The notes beneath the pieces are model-generated. The model did not search any database and was not told the origin of the DNA. It saw nothing but the letters and a program-made list of their open reading frames with translations. The position numbers and the translations under genes are program-made. This document shows, in pieces, positions 1 through 13,604 of a stretch of DNA of 64,000 nt. Where the stretch lies: contig JARGXX010000088.1 of the NCBI GenBank assembly GCA_030374765.1, forward strand, positions 2,852,001 to 2,916,000, read 5' to 3'. Source of the DNA: Agarophyton chilense (lineage: Eukaryota > Rhodophyta > Florideophyceae > Gracilariales > Gracilariaceae). The first letter of the stretch is position 1, and every line of letters begins with the position of its first letter.

Positions 1-1552
1 AGTTCTTCTCAGGGTTTTATCATCCGAAAGGTTATCGTGACAGAACTTCTAGAAACATTACATTACTTTTTTATCATTATTTTTTGTTTCGCATATTTTG
101 ACGTTGGAGGGTGGGTAGAACATAATAGAGCGACATAGTGCTAACTGTGAGAAACACAACTTTTTTCAGGGTCCCATGTAGTCTACTCTAATCGATTGCC
201 CTTTTCTTTTTTGAAGGTCAATTATAGCAAACAATTACAAAATATTGCGTGCGCGTGAATCCATACTCAAAAAGCGTTCCCTCGGAATGTCTAAAGCGTA
301 TTCTATGAAAGAAAAACGCTTTACTTTGAGTGGACATGTAGCTAAACGGAAAAACAGTATACTGCTTTTTCATCGTTCAAATACGCGTCTCAAACCTTTG
401 AAATGTTTTTTGATAAAGTCCAAATTTTGCAGCAGCTTAACCATCAATTATTTTAGATTTTTTATTAATGATTGAGAAGTGCAGTTCTCGCATGGATTGT
501 ACTAAACATCTTCACGGGGTATTGCAAGGCGTTTTTGATCTTCATCCGCTACTTTATCAGAGATGTGATATGTTTTAGAGGGTCCGAAAATCAAATGTTC
601 AATTAAGTCCTTTAACTGTGGTTGGCGACTGCTCTTTGTTGTCATTATTACTGTAGTGGTAGTTCAAGACACATTTCAGTAGTTTCAAGATATTCCCTTA
701 AATACAGCGAAATATATAGTTCGGTAGCAAGGATGATGCTGAATTGAGGGTGGGAGGGAAAAAATCAGTCAAAGGAGTCTCATGCTTTAAGTATGGTTAC
801 GAAATGCAATCAGTGTGTTGTTCTAGGTAAGATTACTCGTCTCCAATCGAGAAAAATGGCTTGATATTTGTAATCAATTATGGACGATTTGCGCTCAAAA
901 TCCACGAAAAACTACAAACAAATTCTGATGACAATCATGGTGTACCAAAAGATACTTGCGTCCAAACGAAATATTCGAGCGCAAAATAACTTGTAGAGTG
1001 TGCTACAGAGCTTCAACGCCAAAGAAGTGGCACATAACTATCTCATATCATATGAATAAGTCGAAGTTGTGTATCCTTTGGGTCAGTGTATAGTTAAAGG
1101 AGATGCATCACTTGCTATTATGATTCAAACCCTCCGGAGTGCATCAGCTCTTTTAAGTTGACTTAAAATTCAGCTTCTCTCCAGGACTAGCCATGGTACA
1201 CGTAGAAGTTGATCCATAACTAAAATAAGTAAAATGATTAGTTCAGTTACTTTAATCTTCATTATTTATATTAAGGTGAAGATTGTACTGTAGTAACTCA
1301 CACTGTATTGTGGCTCAGCGATCTCGCCTTTCCGCTCCGTAAATCTTCTCCAACCGAGTTCTTTTGGCTCTTTTTTCTTTCGTGTGCTACTACTCTCTTC
1401 GTAGGTTTTGCCGTGTTGTTCACGTTAGACTTATCCATCCTACGTCTTCATGAGAAACACTACCGTTGCTATTTTATTTTATTTATTACTAACATATTCT
1501 CGACCCTGTAAAAGTTTGATTTATTTTGGTTCGTTTGGCTCCCGTGCCCTAC
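1..1552. other. AT-rich intergenic stretch
   Basis: No recognisable coding region, RNA gene or repeat is seen here. The longest open frames (about 65-75 codons, for example at 245-475) have no family resemblance and are basic, AT-driven frames. The stretch ends at the target site of Gypsy element A. Confidence 0.6.
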
Positions 1553-1557
1553 GCTTC

Positions 1558-2411
1558 TGTAGGACAATGCCCCCAAGGGGGAAAACCTACGAAGACGTCC
1601 GGATCTTCCTCTCACGAGGTAACCGGCGCGGTAGAGCCCTCCCAGGGATCGGCGCGCAATGCCGGGTGTAAGCCGGAGCCGAACCGTCGCGACGGGCGCA
1701 GGGAGGCTGAAAGAAGCCGAGGATATCCGCTGAAGCGGTGCTTGCGTATCCCCTGAGGAGGCAAAACCCACGAGAGTGGCCAGCACGACAGGTGTCAGTG
1801 CGAGCCGCAAGAGCGGGAATTGCCCAATGAAGGGGAGGAAAATGGGAACGGAGGTAAGAGGGCGAGGTTGACCACGAGTCGCAAGAGGGGACTCGGGAAT
1901 AGCTGGCACTGCCGGGTGTAGCAAACCGTATACACGGGCGGAACCACGAAAGTGGGAATAGATACCCAACACACGAAGGCTGCTTGAACGTCCAAGGGGG
2001 TTGGGAAGCCGTGCACCACGGGAAATCCCTCCGTAAGGAGTTGTATATCCGCGCAGGCGGTTCGACCCAGAGCCAAGATCTGGAAGACCAAGATCACCCT
2101 TGTTGGGGAGACTTTACTGGACCGGCGGCCGCGAGGCCGGCCGCCTAAGTACTGTAGTCACCGTAGAATACAATAAATAAAGTCTATCCTAAATAGCTAA
2201 ATGTCCGTCTAACAAAAGGGGCCAATCTGGCGGCCACGTGTCGCGCGGGCGCTGCGGCCACGTGTATGGCACCCAGTCCCGCCGGTGCATCACCGGCGTT
2301 CCGGCCATCGCCGTAAATACGGATTACTCCTACTCATAACGAGGTTGCACGCCGGAGGCTCCGGAAAAAACTTAAGTCCCCAAGAACCTCCCTGGAGGAC
2401 GTTGCTCTTCA
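1558..2411 (-). repeat. 3' LTR of Gypsy element A
   Basis: It starts TGAAGAGC and ends CCTACA in element orientation. It belongs to the shorter LTR subtype, lacking the extra ~10 bases that element C and the right LTR of element B carry in the pyrimidine-rich middle. The inner edge abuts a polypurine tract at about 2412-2424 (read on the minus strand). Confidence 0.95.
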
Positions 2412-2458
2412 TATCCCCCCCCTTAAGACAGGGCGAACACCTCGAAGAGGAAGTCGGC

Positions 2459-4233
2459 ATGGCAGCTCGTTGTGATAAGAGCGCGTCCGACACCGGGTCT
2501 CCGGAAACCAACACACCTTCACCAAGGATCCCACGCACGCTCTCCGCATCCGATTCCAACCACAGCACACCAACACGCACCATGTCCAACCCCGACCGTC
2601 ATAACACATCCGCGACTCCCGCCCTTGGCGGTTCCACCGGCTTCCGGTCCGCGCCCTACCCTGGGGATGTTACCAACCTCGCGTACGAAAACCGCCGTAT
2701 TGGCGCCCGCTTTCGCGGACAGGCGGACCCACCGCAGTGGCCGACCTACGACGCCCTTGTGGGTGCAAATCCGAGAACTCGGCATGGCTCCGCGATGTTG
2801 CGGTATGCGCCTTGGTTTCACCCATTGGCTGTTCGCGATGAGGATTTGATCCAATCCTACACCGATAATTCGGAGATGCTCCCGGGCGACCTGCCCGGCG
2901 TGGTGACCATGTCCTGGGATTGGCGTAATCGCATCGCCATCCCGGTACACCACATACTCCGCCGACGCGGTGAATCCTCTGCGGAGGCTCAGGCCGCGCT
3001 TGTGCGGATCGCTTATCTCAGGCACCATCGGGCGCCTTTCGAGTTCCCGATACCGCCAGAGGTCGAATTCGACGTCCACCTTTACCGCACTCGCGGGGAA
3101 ATGTCGAACAGCAACCGTCTCAACGGATTGGAAACCCTCGCTTGGAGGGGTACACCGATCGCTCGGCAAGAAGACCTTTGCTGGGTACGATCGATTCTTC
3201 GGGCAGAGTTCCGCTACCAACCGCGGCAGTCGCGCTCGAACTTCCTTCAGAACTTCATCCGCGATGAGCGGCGTTGGCGGGCCCGGACCGGGTATTTCGT
3301 ACCCTACCAGAACACGGAGATTGAGCGCATCGCGCCTGCTCACCGACGTGGTCGGTACGTCAGTCTCCCAGACTGGTGGTCCTCCTTGGAGGCGTGCTGG
3401 GCTTGCTTCATTGAGCTGCCCCCAGTATTCACCTATGTAGGGTCGTCGTTCTTGAACGATCCCCAGTCGGGGTGGTGGTCCGTCGTGGTAAGCGAATGGG
3501 CCGTCCGCACTGCGGCTTTTATCCTCGCTGAGGCGTACGACCAATACCGATTGTGGTACGTGCCACCGCGTGTGCGGGCTGCGATCCGCCGTTTGGACAT
3601 GCGCATCCCCCTCGGGGGCGAGGCGAACGAAGAAGAGATGCTGGCCCTCCTCGACTTTGTGGAGGGGGTCCAGTTGGATGAGGTCCCGCTGGAGAACTCC
3701 TAACGCATTCAACCGCGTCGCGGGTCTGGCCCCGGATTCGGGAGGAATACCGCGCTAGCGGGGGATTTCATCTACTTCGACCCCTGGGATTACCACGAGA
3801 TCAGCCGCGAGGAAGCGGAAGCCAACCGGCATGCGCCGCGTGAAGTCCCGGCCGACCACCCGCGAGGGTATGTCGACTCGAGCGACTATTACCGCGACTA
3901 TGCGGATGGTGACCCGATGGTCGACAACGAACCGGAGGATCCGGGTTACGCTCCGATGGAGGATGACGGGTCCGGCGAGGCCGGTGAGGAGTCCGTTGAA
4001 TACGGTGGTGGGCTCCATCCGGGGCTGCTGATGCCGTGCAAACGGATTCCTATCCGACTCCATCGGTGGCGGGCCCGCCCGCAACCGTCGCTGGCGCGGA
4101 GAGGGGCGAGGTCATCGCGCGCTTCCTTCGGGAGGTGGGGCTTCGCCCTTCCGAGATCTCGGGTGATGTGGCCGCCATGCGGGATGCCTTAGCCAACCGC
4201 CTGGGCGGGGGTCCACCTCGTGCGGAGGAATGA
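2459..4233 (+). pseudogene. Antisense ORF of Gypsy element A
   Basis: This is a long reading frame on the strand opposite gag-pol, between the chromodomain end and the 3' LTR. It runs inward from the LTR. The protein has a Ser/Thr/Pro-rich N-terminus starting MAARCDKSASD, a Trp/Tyr/Arg-rich core with phrases such as MSWDWRNRIAIPVHHI and YVSLPDWWSSLEACW, and an acidic C-terminal part ending LGGGPPRAEE. I recognise no domain. Elements B and C have the same frame over the same span, about 590 codons. Antisense extra ORFs between pol and the 3' LTR are known in some plant Tat-type Gypsy lineages; I do not know one in a chromovirus. It is treated as a fossil part. Confidence 0.7.
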
Positions 4234-4565
4234 CCGGAGCTTCCGGTAGAATGTAGGGCGGCGCCCCTAGGGCGCCCTTGCCAGTAGTGAGAAATAAAAG
4301 AAGAGCGTCGCCTTTCCGACGCCCTTTCCCAAGTCCACTTCTTTCTTTCCGGGGTACCGGCCTTCAACCGGGGTTCCGGCGTTGCAGGGAACCAGCCTAG
4401 CTGGGAGTCCCGTGTTTAACGGTGGGCGTTTCGCGCGCGGACCAGGTAACTGTCACGACCACCAACGAGGTTGGGATAGCGTGAGCGGTTGCTTCCTTCC
4501 CCGCGTTGAGGCATGGACGGAGATGGCGCGTGGCGCCATCAGCCATTCCATTCCGTGTTCACGGT

Positions 4566-7500
4566 TTATCCCTCTTGGGCGTTTACCAGCGTGGCAGGGA
4601 GTGCGGTCCCCGCAAGGCGGTGGTATCGCATTACCGCAGAGCGCGGGAGGTGCTCGATGGGCTCCGGGGTGTCCCACTCCGGCCCGTATCCGTACCAGCG
4701 GGTCCGGTACTGGAGCACCCCGTGCTCATCGTAGCTATGTCCGACGATTCGGTCGAGGACGTACTCCTGCACGTAAACATGCCGGCCTTGCCGGGTGGTG
4801 GTGACCCGAGCCTCAGCGCCGCGTGGTGCTGGGCTCGTCGTCGCCTGTTCCGGGTCACCCGGTTTGTCATTCCGCTCTGCCGTTGTTGCCGGATTTCCGG
4901 GGCTGCCGTACCGCTTCGCGGAAGTTGCCGGCGCGGCCGGGTTGTGTTTCCCCTGGGCGGTAGGGGCCTCCCTGAAGTCCGCTCTTACCGCGAGTTTGCG
5001 GGGGTCCTTCCGTCTTGGTGACGGTTCGCCGGAGGCCTCCGCTTGATTTGCGGCATGCGGCGTTCCCATTGGTGGGCAGTTTCCGCTGTGCGGTGCGCCG
5101 TGGGCGGTGAGTGGTTCACCGTCCCGGCGATTCGCCTCCGCGGGGTGGCTCTCAGCCAATGACCGGGATGCCGGGTGCCCATTTGTCCGATGTCCCGCCC
5201 GGGTCACGTGACCTTGAGGACGGGTGGCCGGACAGTCGCGGACGGTTGGCTCCGATTGTTCGGCAAGGGAGGCGGTTTTCGACTTGTCGTCGCGCCCCTT
5301 TTCCCCCATGGGGTTCGTACCGTTCTCAACGGAGTGGCTCGCTAGACCTGCTTACGCAGCGCCCGCCGGAGTACCGGTATCGACCAAAACGCTCGGTGTG
5401 CGACCGCGAATGTGCGGGGAGCCCTCAGTTGCTTCCATGCGATGCGGAGCGTCCGTAGGGTCTCGCTTCCCGGCTTCGGGTCTTCGAGCGCCTTGGTTCC
5501 CCTTGCAGGGTTGCGTGGCGGTCGGGTTGACCGCCGCGTCCCGCTGGAGCGGATTAGCGTCCGGCGACGATGCCGGTTGCCCACTCGGGGCCCTTGCCCG
5601 AGGTGTCCGGTTAAACCTCCGTTGCGACGGCGATGCTTCCGCGATTGAGCGGGTCCCCTCCCCCTCCTTAGACGGAACGACGGGTGATGGTGGGCTAACC
5701 GCATGGCGGGTATAAATACCGCTGCGCGGTGCCCGTAAGGGTAGCTGGCTGCGAGGGCCAGGTGTTTCCGGCATTGCCGGTGGTTCCGATAAAGTCGGTA
5801 TATCGGAGAGACCCCGTGAGGGGTGCGGTACCACGGCGGGGCGTGGTCCCACCGTTATACCCGTGGTATCCGAGGCCGTTTCGACGGGGGCTGATGCGTT
5901 TTCCGCCTGCGGCGGTGGGGCGGCTACGATGCGGTCTTGTGAAAGACGTTCGTGGTCGCCGTTCTTGTCCACCACAACGGTGCCGGGGAGGGAGGACATG
6001 ACCCGGAACGGACCTTCAGCGACAGGCGAGAGCTTGTGACGCTTGTCGGTCCGGGGGTTGTAGTACTCCCGGCGAACGAACACGTAGGTTCCCGGCTTGG
6101 GCGGTGCCGGTAGTGGTCCGCGTAAGCGGTTATCAAAATCCCGCTTGTAGGTGGCCTGTGCACGTTCCATGGACTTCCGGGCGACCGGTACGAGCTTGGT
6201 AAGCCATTTCTTCCACTTGAGGCGGTATTGACCCACGGATGGGAAAGAGGTGACCCTGTGTTGGGGTTCGACCGCCACTGGCGGGGGTGTCCTGGAGAGC
6301 ACAAGCTCGAAGGGAGTCAGACCGGTTGTCCGGTGAACCTGCGTGTTGTAGGCGTAGGTGATAGCATCAGAATAAATGTCCCACGTTATTGGGTGATCGG
6401 ATACGTAGGAGCGTAGCCACGCGAGTAGGGTGCGGTTGAAGCGTTCCACCTGCCCGTTTGTTTGCGGGTGGTAGGTGGTAGTAAACAGGTTCTTGACGTC
6501 GAGGATGCGGCAGACGTCCTGGAAGAACTTAGAGAAGAACTGCTTACCGTTATCGGATAGAACCTCTATCGGAGGGCCATAAACGAACGCCCAGTGCGTA
6601 ACGAAGGCGTTCGCAACCGTGAAAGCGGTGATTTTCCGTAAAGGTACGGTGCGCACCAGCTTCGAAAAGCGGTCAGTGATAACCAAGAGGAACTTGTTTC
6701 CCTTGCGCGTCTTGAGTAGAGGCCCGAGAATGTCGATTGCGACAAACTCGAGGGGCGCCCTTGCGGAAAAAAGTTTCATCCGTTTGGAGTGCTTCCGGAG
6801 TTTCACCCGGTTCTTTGCGCATTGGGTGCAGAATTGCACCGTAGCGTAGCAATCGACCGCCATAGCGGGCCAATAAAAGTCCCTTCGCAGGGTTAGATAA
6901 AGTTTTCTCCCACCGGAGTGTCCCCCGAGGGTCGGGTAGTGTGAGAGGTGGAGCACCCTGGTTTGCAGGGTGTGAGGGACCACGATCTGGGATCGGTGGT
7001 CCACCGTCCGGACGAGGTATCCGATGTCGTTTACCTCGAACGGGAGGTCCTCTCCACCGTTTAGGCGGGCCCGTATGCGCGTGCAGAACGGGTCACCGAA
7101 CTGTTCTCGGATCATCTCCTCGGTGGAGATGGGTACAAAGGTCCCGGGTACGGGTTTTTCATTCTCGCGCGCTGCGAGTAGCTCATCCATTTCCATGGTG
7201 TCTTCCCCGGTTTCGGGCCAATACGACTCCGTCGGTGTTTCCCCTTCCAAGGTAAAGCACGGGATCTCGTCGACCTCCGGGTCGGCAAGTGCTTCACCTG
7301 TCGTAGGTAATCGAGAGAGGGCGTCTGCTTGGGTGTTCTGGACACCCTTCTCGTAGACGACCTCGAAGTCGAATTCCGCTAAGCGGAGGCGCCACCGCAT
7401 TAAGCGGCCAGAAGGATCTGCGATGTTCAGCAGCCACCTCAACGAGGCATGGTCCGTGCATACGGTGAAATGAACGCCCATGAGGTATGGGTGCAGAGTG

Positions 7501-9456
7501 GATAGCGCCCAGACCACTGCGAGGCACTCCTTCTCGGACACCGAGTAGTTGCGCTCGTTGACGTTCAGCGTGCGAGACCAATAGCCAATTGGTTTGCGTT
7601 CCCCCTCGGGGGTGGTTTGGAACAGTGCGCAGCCCACCTGGTGGTCGCTGGCGTCGGTGTCGATGGAGTAGGGAAGCCCAGGTTTGGGCAAGGATAGGAT
7701 GGGAGCTGTCGTAACTGCCTTAATCAAGGAGCGAAAAGATTCCGACTGATCGGTGGTAAATGGCGCAAGCTTTGGTGGCTGGCCCTTCCGCAGTAGCGCG
7801 TTTAGCGGAGCGGCGATATCCGAGAAACTCGGTATAAACCGTCGATAGACGTTGACCAGACCTAAAAAGGATCGGAGCTCCGTTTGAGTACGGGGCTCCT
7901 TCGCCTCGCAGAGGGACTTGATACGAACGTGTTCGATCATTAACCGTCCTGGACGGATGACGTGCCCGAGATACTTCACCGTGTCGGTGAAAAACTCGCA
8001 CTTCATCAACTTGAGGGTTATTCCTGCGTCTCGCAGTACGGTCATTACGTCCCGCACGTGGGTCAGGTGATCGTCCAGGTTTCTGGAAAAGACAATGATG
8101 TCGTCCAAGTAGACAAGGCACGTGCGCCACTTGAAACGCGACATCAGTATGTCTATTGCCCTTTGAAAGGTGGCCGGTGCATTGGTTAAACCAAACGGCA
8201 TCCGCTTGAAGCGGTAGGAACCCGAGTGGCAAACAAACGCGGTTTTGTCTCGGTCCTCTTCCCGGACTGGGACTTGCCAGTAGCCCCAGTTAGCATCCAG
8301 AGCCGTAAACACGGTAGCGTCCCCGAGCGAGTCTATACACTCGTCCATGCGCGGAATCGGGTAGGTGTCCCTCACGGTGACGGCATTGAGGCGGCGGTAG
8401 TCAACGCAAAACCGCCACGTGCCGTCAGCCTTGAGGGCCAGCACCACCGGTGAAGCCCAAGGAGATTGGGCGGGCTCGAGGACTCCAGCAGGGAGCATCT
8501 TGTCCACCTGAAATTCTTCCTCCTCCCGAGCTTTCGGTCCCGCCCTGTAAGGGGGTTGTGCAACCGGACGTGCGTCCGGTAGCAAGTCTATCCGATGTTC
8601 GGTTGTATTGATCTCATCCAGTGAGCCGTCCCACATTGTGGTAAACTCGCGTAGCATTCCGCGTAAGCGGTCCCGGTGTGAGACCGGTACATGACTCAGG
8701 TCGAGGTCCTCGAGGGCCTTGATCGGGTCTATCTTATCGTAGCTCGTAAGCTGTGCCCTGGTGTCAGGTGTGGGAACCGACGAGGTCGGAAATGCATCCG
8801 TCTTGACGGTTTTATCGAGCGCCAACTGCTGTGCCTCCCCGGAGGTTTCTGCACCGGATACCGAGAGACCATCCTCGGTAGAGGGAGTTATTCCGAGTAC
8901 TTCGGCAGCCGTCACCTTTGTAGGGAGCATCGCGAGCGGGTGCGGCGTCACAGACCCAATGACTTGGTTCTTTGCCAGCGTCTGGGGAGCGAGCGGCACA
9001 CAATAAAAGTTAGTTTAACCACCATCCGCCCTAGCCCGACGACCAGGTCGATCACACCAACCGTTTTCAACGGGTTGTTATTGGCGTCTGAGACGTCGGG
9101 TACCGTTTCAGAACGGATGAGTGACCGCAATGGCGGGGGTAAAACCGATTCCACAATAAAGTTCGGCCCAGCACCTGTATCCAGGACAGTGAGATATCTC
9201 ACCATAAACTGCGTGTGCAGACCAAGGTCAGGGTAAACCTTGTAGTTACGCTTGGCCATTACCAAGACTCTATCCGGGATCCGGTTATTTCTAATCCGTA
9301 TCCACGGTCGACGCAAAACACCGAGGTGTTTAGAGTCCGCGTCTGCGGTGTCCTTCCTTGTCAGGATTTTCACCGGGGAGCGAGGCATCGGCGCCTTGGG
9401 CGTCGTCAGCCTCAACTCTGAGGACGCCTCTCCCGAAGGGGAGACTCCCTCTATTC
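4566..9456 (-). pseudogene. pol region of Gypsy element A
   Basis: It contains the protease motif LTVLDTGAGPNF, reverse transcriptase (FCVDYRRLNAVTVRDTYPIP, YLDDIIVFSRN), RNase H (IDTDASDHQVGCAL), an HHCC zinc-binding integrase N-terminus, an integrase catalytic core (VAIDILGPL, VLSDNGKQF, TYHPQTNGQVERFNRTL), a long Pro/Arg/Thr-rich linker and a C-terminal chromodomain (YVQEYVLDRIVGHSYDEHG to AVMRYHRL). It is a fossil, closely similar to element C with a few breaks. Pol lies in the -1 frame relative to gag. Confidence 0.93.
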
Positions 9457-9463
9457 TTTTCCC
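9457..9463 (-). promoter_or_regulatory. Putative -1 frameshift heptamer, element A
   Basis: On the minus strand this reads GGGAAAA in gag phase, just before the gag stop codon, followed by a TCTCCC/GGGAGA hairpin. It is identical in arrangement to elements B and C. Confidence 0.6.
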
Positions 9464-11562
9464 TGTACAGGGTCCTGGTCGGGCGATGGCCCGACTTCCT
9501 CGGCAACGAGTGCATGATTCCGTTGCACGGTAGCTACCGCAGGAGCGGGTTGAGATCCACCAACGTGGTTTGGCGCTGGTGCGGCGCGTGCCAGCTGAGC
9601 CGGTTTGTACCGAGAATTCGGAGTGTGAGCCAATGCGTTGGGGAAGTCCGTCTTCGTGCGGAGATATGACGTGAGTGGCACGGAGCCCTTCTCCTGCGGG
9701 GAGAGGGCTTCGTAATTATCCACCACTCGCTCCATATCGCGTAGCGATAAAAGGCGTTGCGGGGAGGTGTCCCCGCGCTCGTAGCACAAGTGGCACACCA
9801 ACGTCACTGCCGCGTTTCGCGGTACGGAATTCCGAGCATCGGTGTATCTTCCGGGTTCCCGGTTTCCAACCCATCCAGGGCGCTGACTTCGTGTCATTCC
9901 GTTCGATTACGGCATACGGGGGGCCGGAGTGCGGCGGTCATTAAGATAAAAGAACTGCCCGTTCTCCGTGTCCCTTGCGGTTGAGTCAACCGAGCCATCC
10001 GTCGTAGACGGTAATTTCGTTGTCGGAATAGATAAACCATCGTGATGGATGACATTCATATTGTCATAACCCTGTTTGGGGATTCCATCCGTCGCAAGTG
10101 ACGGTGAAGAAGAGTCCGACTCAAACAGCAATGCTTTAGCGGCCTTCGACCGGGTTCCCGGATTGCGTGCACGTAGTGCATCTCCTTCTGCGCGGGCAAA
10201 CTGTACGAGTTCAAGGTACGTCACCTTCGGCTCTTGTTCCCTGTAACGGGCGACAAGAGTCTTGATGGCTGGATCCAAGCCATCAATGAACATCGTACAG
10301 CGTTCCCCAGCGGGGTATACATTACCACAACGGTGGAAAGCCTTATTCAGGCGTACCGAGTAATCGGTCTCGAGCTCGCCTGAGCGTTGTCGAGTGTCTC
10401 GCAAAGCGAGTATCGCCGCTTGTATCGCGGAGTTGGTTGCGTAGGAACGCAGGAGGTACTGCACAGCCTCGGGCCAGCAGGTCACACCTCCTTCAGAGGC
10501 TCGCGACGAGCCCCGAACCGACAAAAACTGATCTTCAGCGACACCCCGTAGAAAGTAGGGTAGCGCCAAGTAGGCTTGTCCTTCGTTCATTCCGAGTATA
10601 TCGGCTTCCGCTACAAAGCGGTGTAGGAAATCCAAGACCAGAATTGGATCATCCCCAGTAAACGACTGGTTACGAAGTGAAAGCTGCATCCGCTTGATGC
10701 AGTCTTTCACTTTACCCGTGTCACGCGGTGTCCGACCTAAAGAGGAATCTTCTAGCCGGTAATACCGGTAGGATAGGAGTGTCCTGTACACAGGGTTGGT
10801 GGGCTTCAAGAGTTTGAGGCCCGGATGTCGCCGACCCTTGGGGCGCGACCGGATGGCCCCGTAGGTGGCGGAGGACCCCTTTGAGCGGAAAGAGCGCCCA
10901 TAACGATCCTGTGGGTCATCGCTCACCGACGAATCGGAACTCTCCGAGTCACTCGGTTTACCGTCCGACTCAGATGATGAGTCGGACGGGGGTCCGTGCT
11001 TACGGTTAGAATCCCGGTTCTTTTGGCTCTTCCGGTTCCGCGACTGGGTCTCTCGATGAGAGACAACCGGTCTAGCCGCGTTCGCGGGCGAGGTTAACGT
11101 CCTCTCGACCGACTCAAGTCGGCTTCGGAGACGCTCGAAGCGATTCTCCATACCTTCTGCGAATGAAGACGGAGCGCCAAAACACTCGAGTAGTGTATTG
11201 ACGTCCGACCGCAATACGCGGATATCCTCGGCTAACTCACTTGTATGGGGGCTAGCGAGGCTTCCTCGTAAAGAGGTGAACTCCCTCGAGAGGGTATTGT
11301 GAGCAGCCCGCAGGGAGCGGAGCTGCTCTTCCAAGCGTACAATCCGCGCTTGGTCGACCAACCGCGGAGGCGGAGAAACCACCGTTGCGACGGTCGTTAA
11401 CCCGGAATCGGGCTGCGGGTCTTCAGTGCCGGTGACCAGTATCTCCCGGGAATGGGGTGTTAGAGCCAGGGCCTGTGGAACATCAGTGCCCCTGGCATCA
11501 CCGCTTTGGCGGGAACGGCTGCGTGTTGCAGGAGGCTCCATGCTAGGCGGTTTCCTTGGCAT
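9457..11562 (-). pseudogene. gag region of Gypsy element A
   Basis: The polyprotein begins MPRKPPSMEPPATRSRSRQS. It has a coiled-coil-like stretch, a Ser/Asp/Arg-rich segment and a capsid-like central part (GDDPILVLDFLHRFVAEADILGM). The nucleocapsid-like C-terminal part follows. The start is placed at the ATG shared by all three copies just inside the leader. Fossil. Confidence 0.85.
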
Positions 11563-11685
11563 TGGCCACACCGTCTCGACGGAAGAATAGAAAGCAAACC
11601 GGTGAGACCGGAGAAAACCCGTTAAACGGAAAACAACCTCAGAGAGGACACAAGCGGTCTTGACTTCTAAGTCGGGAGACCAATT

Positions 11686-12539
11686 TGTAGGACAATTCCC
11701 CCAAGGGGGAAAACCTACGAAGACGTCCGGATCTTCCTCTCACGAGGTAACCGGCGCGGTAGAGCCCTCCCAGGGATCGGCGCGCAATGCCGGGTGTAAA
11801 CCGGAGCCGAACCGTCGCGACGGGCGCAGGGAGGCTGAAAGAAGCCGAGGATATCCGCTGAAGCGGTGCTTGCGTATCCCCTGAGGAGGCAAACCCCACG
11901 AGAGTGGCCAGCACGACAGGTGTCAGTGCGAGCCGCAAGAGCGGGAATTGCCCAATGAAGGGGAGGAAAATGGGAACGGAGGTACGAGGGCGAGGTTGAC
12001 CACGATTCGCAAGAGGGGACTCGGGAATAGCCGGCACTGCCGGGTGTAGCAAACCGTATACACGGGCGGAACCACGAAAGTGGGAATAGATACCCAACAC
12101 ACGAAGGCTGCTTGAACGTCCAAGGGGGTTGGGAAGCCGTGCACCACGGGAAATCCCTCCGTAAGGAGTTGTATATCCGCGCAAGCGGTTCAACCCAGAG
12201 CCAAGATCTGGAAGACCAAGATCACCCTTGTTGGGGAGACTTTACTGGACCGGCGGCCGCGAGGCCGGCGGCCTAAGTACTGTAGTCACCGTAGAATAGA
12301 ATAAATAAAGTCTATCCTAAATAGCTAAATGTCCGTCTAACAAAAGGGGCCGATCTGGCGGCCACGTGTCGCGCGGGCGCTGCGGCCACGTGTATGGTAC
12401 CCGGTCCCGCCGGTGCATCACCGGCGTTCCGGCCATTGCCGTAAATACGGATTACTCCTACTCATAACGAGGTTGCACGCCGGAGGCTCCGGAAAAAACT
12501 TAAGTCCCCAAGAACCTCCCTGGAGGTCGTTGCTCTTCA
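11686..12539 (-). repeat. 5' LTR of Gypsy element A
   Basis: It is an 854-bp terminal repeat with TG...CA ends, matching 1558-2411. It is of the short subtype. Just inside it, in element orientation, is a primer-binding-site candidate beginning TGGTCTCCCGACTTAG, about three bases from the LTR edge. Confidence 0.95.
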
Positions 12540-12544
12540 GCTTC

Positions 12545-13600
12545 GTTCGCCTACACTGGGTGGTCTCTTTTTTTTTACACAGCTTTCGTGGCTGATTACC
12601 ATCATTTTTCCAATACTGTTTTACACTCTTTCAACTATACTGACATTGTTTGTCGTGCCGATTTGCCTCGGGCTTACACCTCTACTTCTACGTGCATTGC
12701 TGTAGATGCTCCGTTTCTGCTCTATCCCTCAGAGAAAAAATTACCAAACGTCTTCGTGTCATTTGATCTTCCGACTTTGCACCACAGCCGGGTAGGGAGG
12801 ACGTAGACAAAATAGGAGATTCTGATGGTAACAGTAACGAAAAACGCAATGGGAATGACAACTTGCGCCCCACTCTCAAAGAGTATTGTAATGCGGCCCC
12901 TGTGCACTGGCTTAGCAAACCTGGCTCGCAAACACTCATGGCAGTCCGCCTCCTCACCAACCCGCCTCGCAACTTTTTCGCCTTGTCTCCCAATGCTCAC
13001 TCCATTTTCCGGCGGGCAGTCTACAGGCGCGCCCATCTACCGGCACTGACCCTGTCGGCTACAGTTTTTATGTCAGAGTCGCAGAACCACCCCCCCCCTC
13101 AGGAGCCATACTTCGGTCATCGGGCCCAACCCCCCACGCCTTCTCCGAGACCTCGTGATGTTCGCAACCGTAGACCACTCCGGTGCAACCGCTCTTAAAG
13201 CGCACCCACTCGGGAGTTTTTTCAGCCCCGATTGACGTTCAAGCTGGTGCCGTGACTGCCGCACCAAACACCCAGTCCCGCATACAATTGGCTTGCGAAG
13301 CCACATATGCCGCTGTTCTCAAATCCCGCGCCTTTCCATTCTCTTTTTCCCCGCCACGTTTCCCAAACCCTTCTGCAGCCGCGAGGGAAATACGGACAAA
13401 TACACACACACACTCACTCACACACAGGCACTGTAGTAATTAGATTGAATCGATTTTTTCTAATCAGGCTGTAAACTGTTCATGATTATTGTTACACAGT
13501 GGACCACGCATGACGATGAAGTTCTGCGAAAATAAATTCTACGCAACTAAAAGGCCCATATATATATGAATTTGATATAATTATTCCAGAATAAACTTCT
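12545..13600. other. Intergenic stretch between elements A and B
   Basis: No gene is recognised. An open frame at 12863-13198 has no family resemblance. A short CA-rich microsatellite-like run lies near 13400-13425. Base composition is more balanced than in the Gypsy elements. Confidence 0.5.
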
Positions 13601-13604
13601 TTTT

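Larger units (their letters stand above)
1558..12539 (-). mobile_element. Gypsy element A (Ty3/Gypsy chromovirus fossil)
   Basis: This is a complete insertion read on the minus strand. The 5' LTR is 11686-12539 and the 3' LTR 1558-2411. The perfect 5-bp target duplication gcttc lies at 1553-1557 and 12540-12544. Parts in element order are LTR, gag, protease/RT/RNase H/integrase, a long linker, a chromodomain, an antisense ORF on the plus strand and LTR. Chromodomain-bearing Ty3/Gypsy elements are chromoviruses, known in fungi, plants and algae. The copy is a fossil with a handful of breaks. Its LTRs differ at roughly 15 of 854 sites by hand count, so it is fairly young. Confidence 0.96.

Noticed and set aside
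4382-5715. Several frames of 115-170 codons opposite the chromodomain and linker of element A
   Set aside because: They mirror pol on the other strand, recur at the same place in B and C, and show Arg/Pro/Ser-rich composition typical of antisense GC-rich frames.
13395-13435. ACACAC/CTCACT-rich run
   Set aside because: A short, impure microsatellite without further structure.
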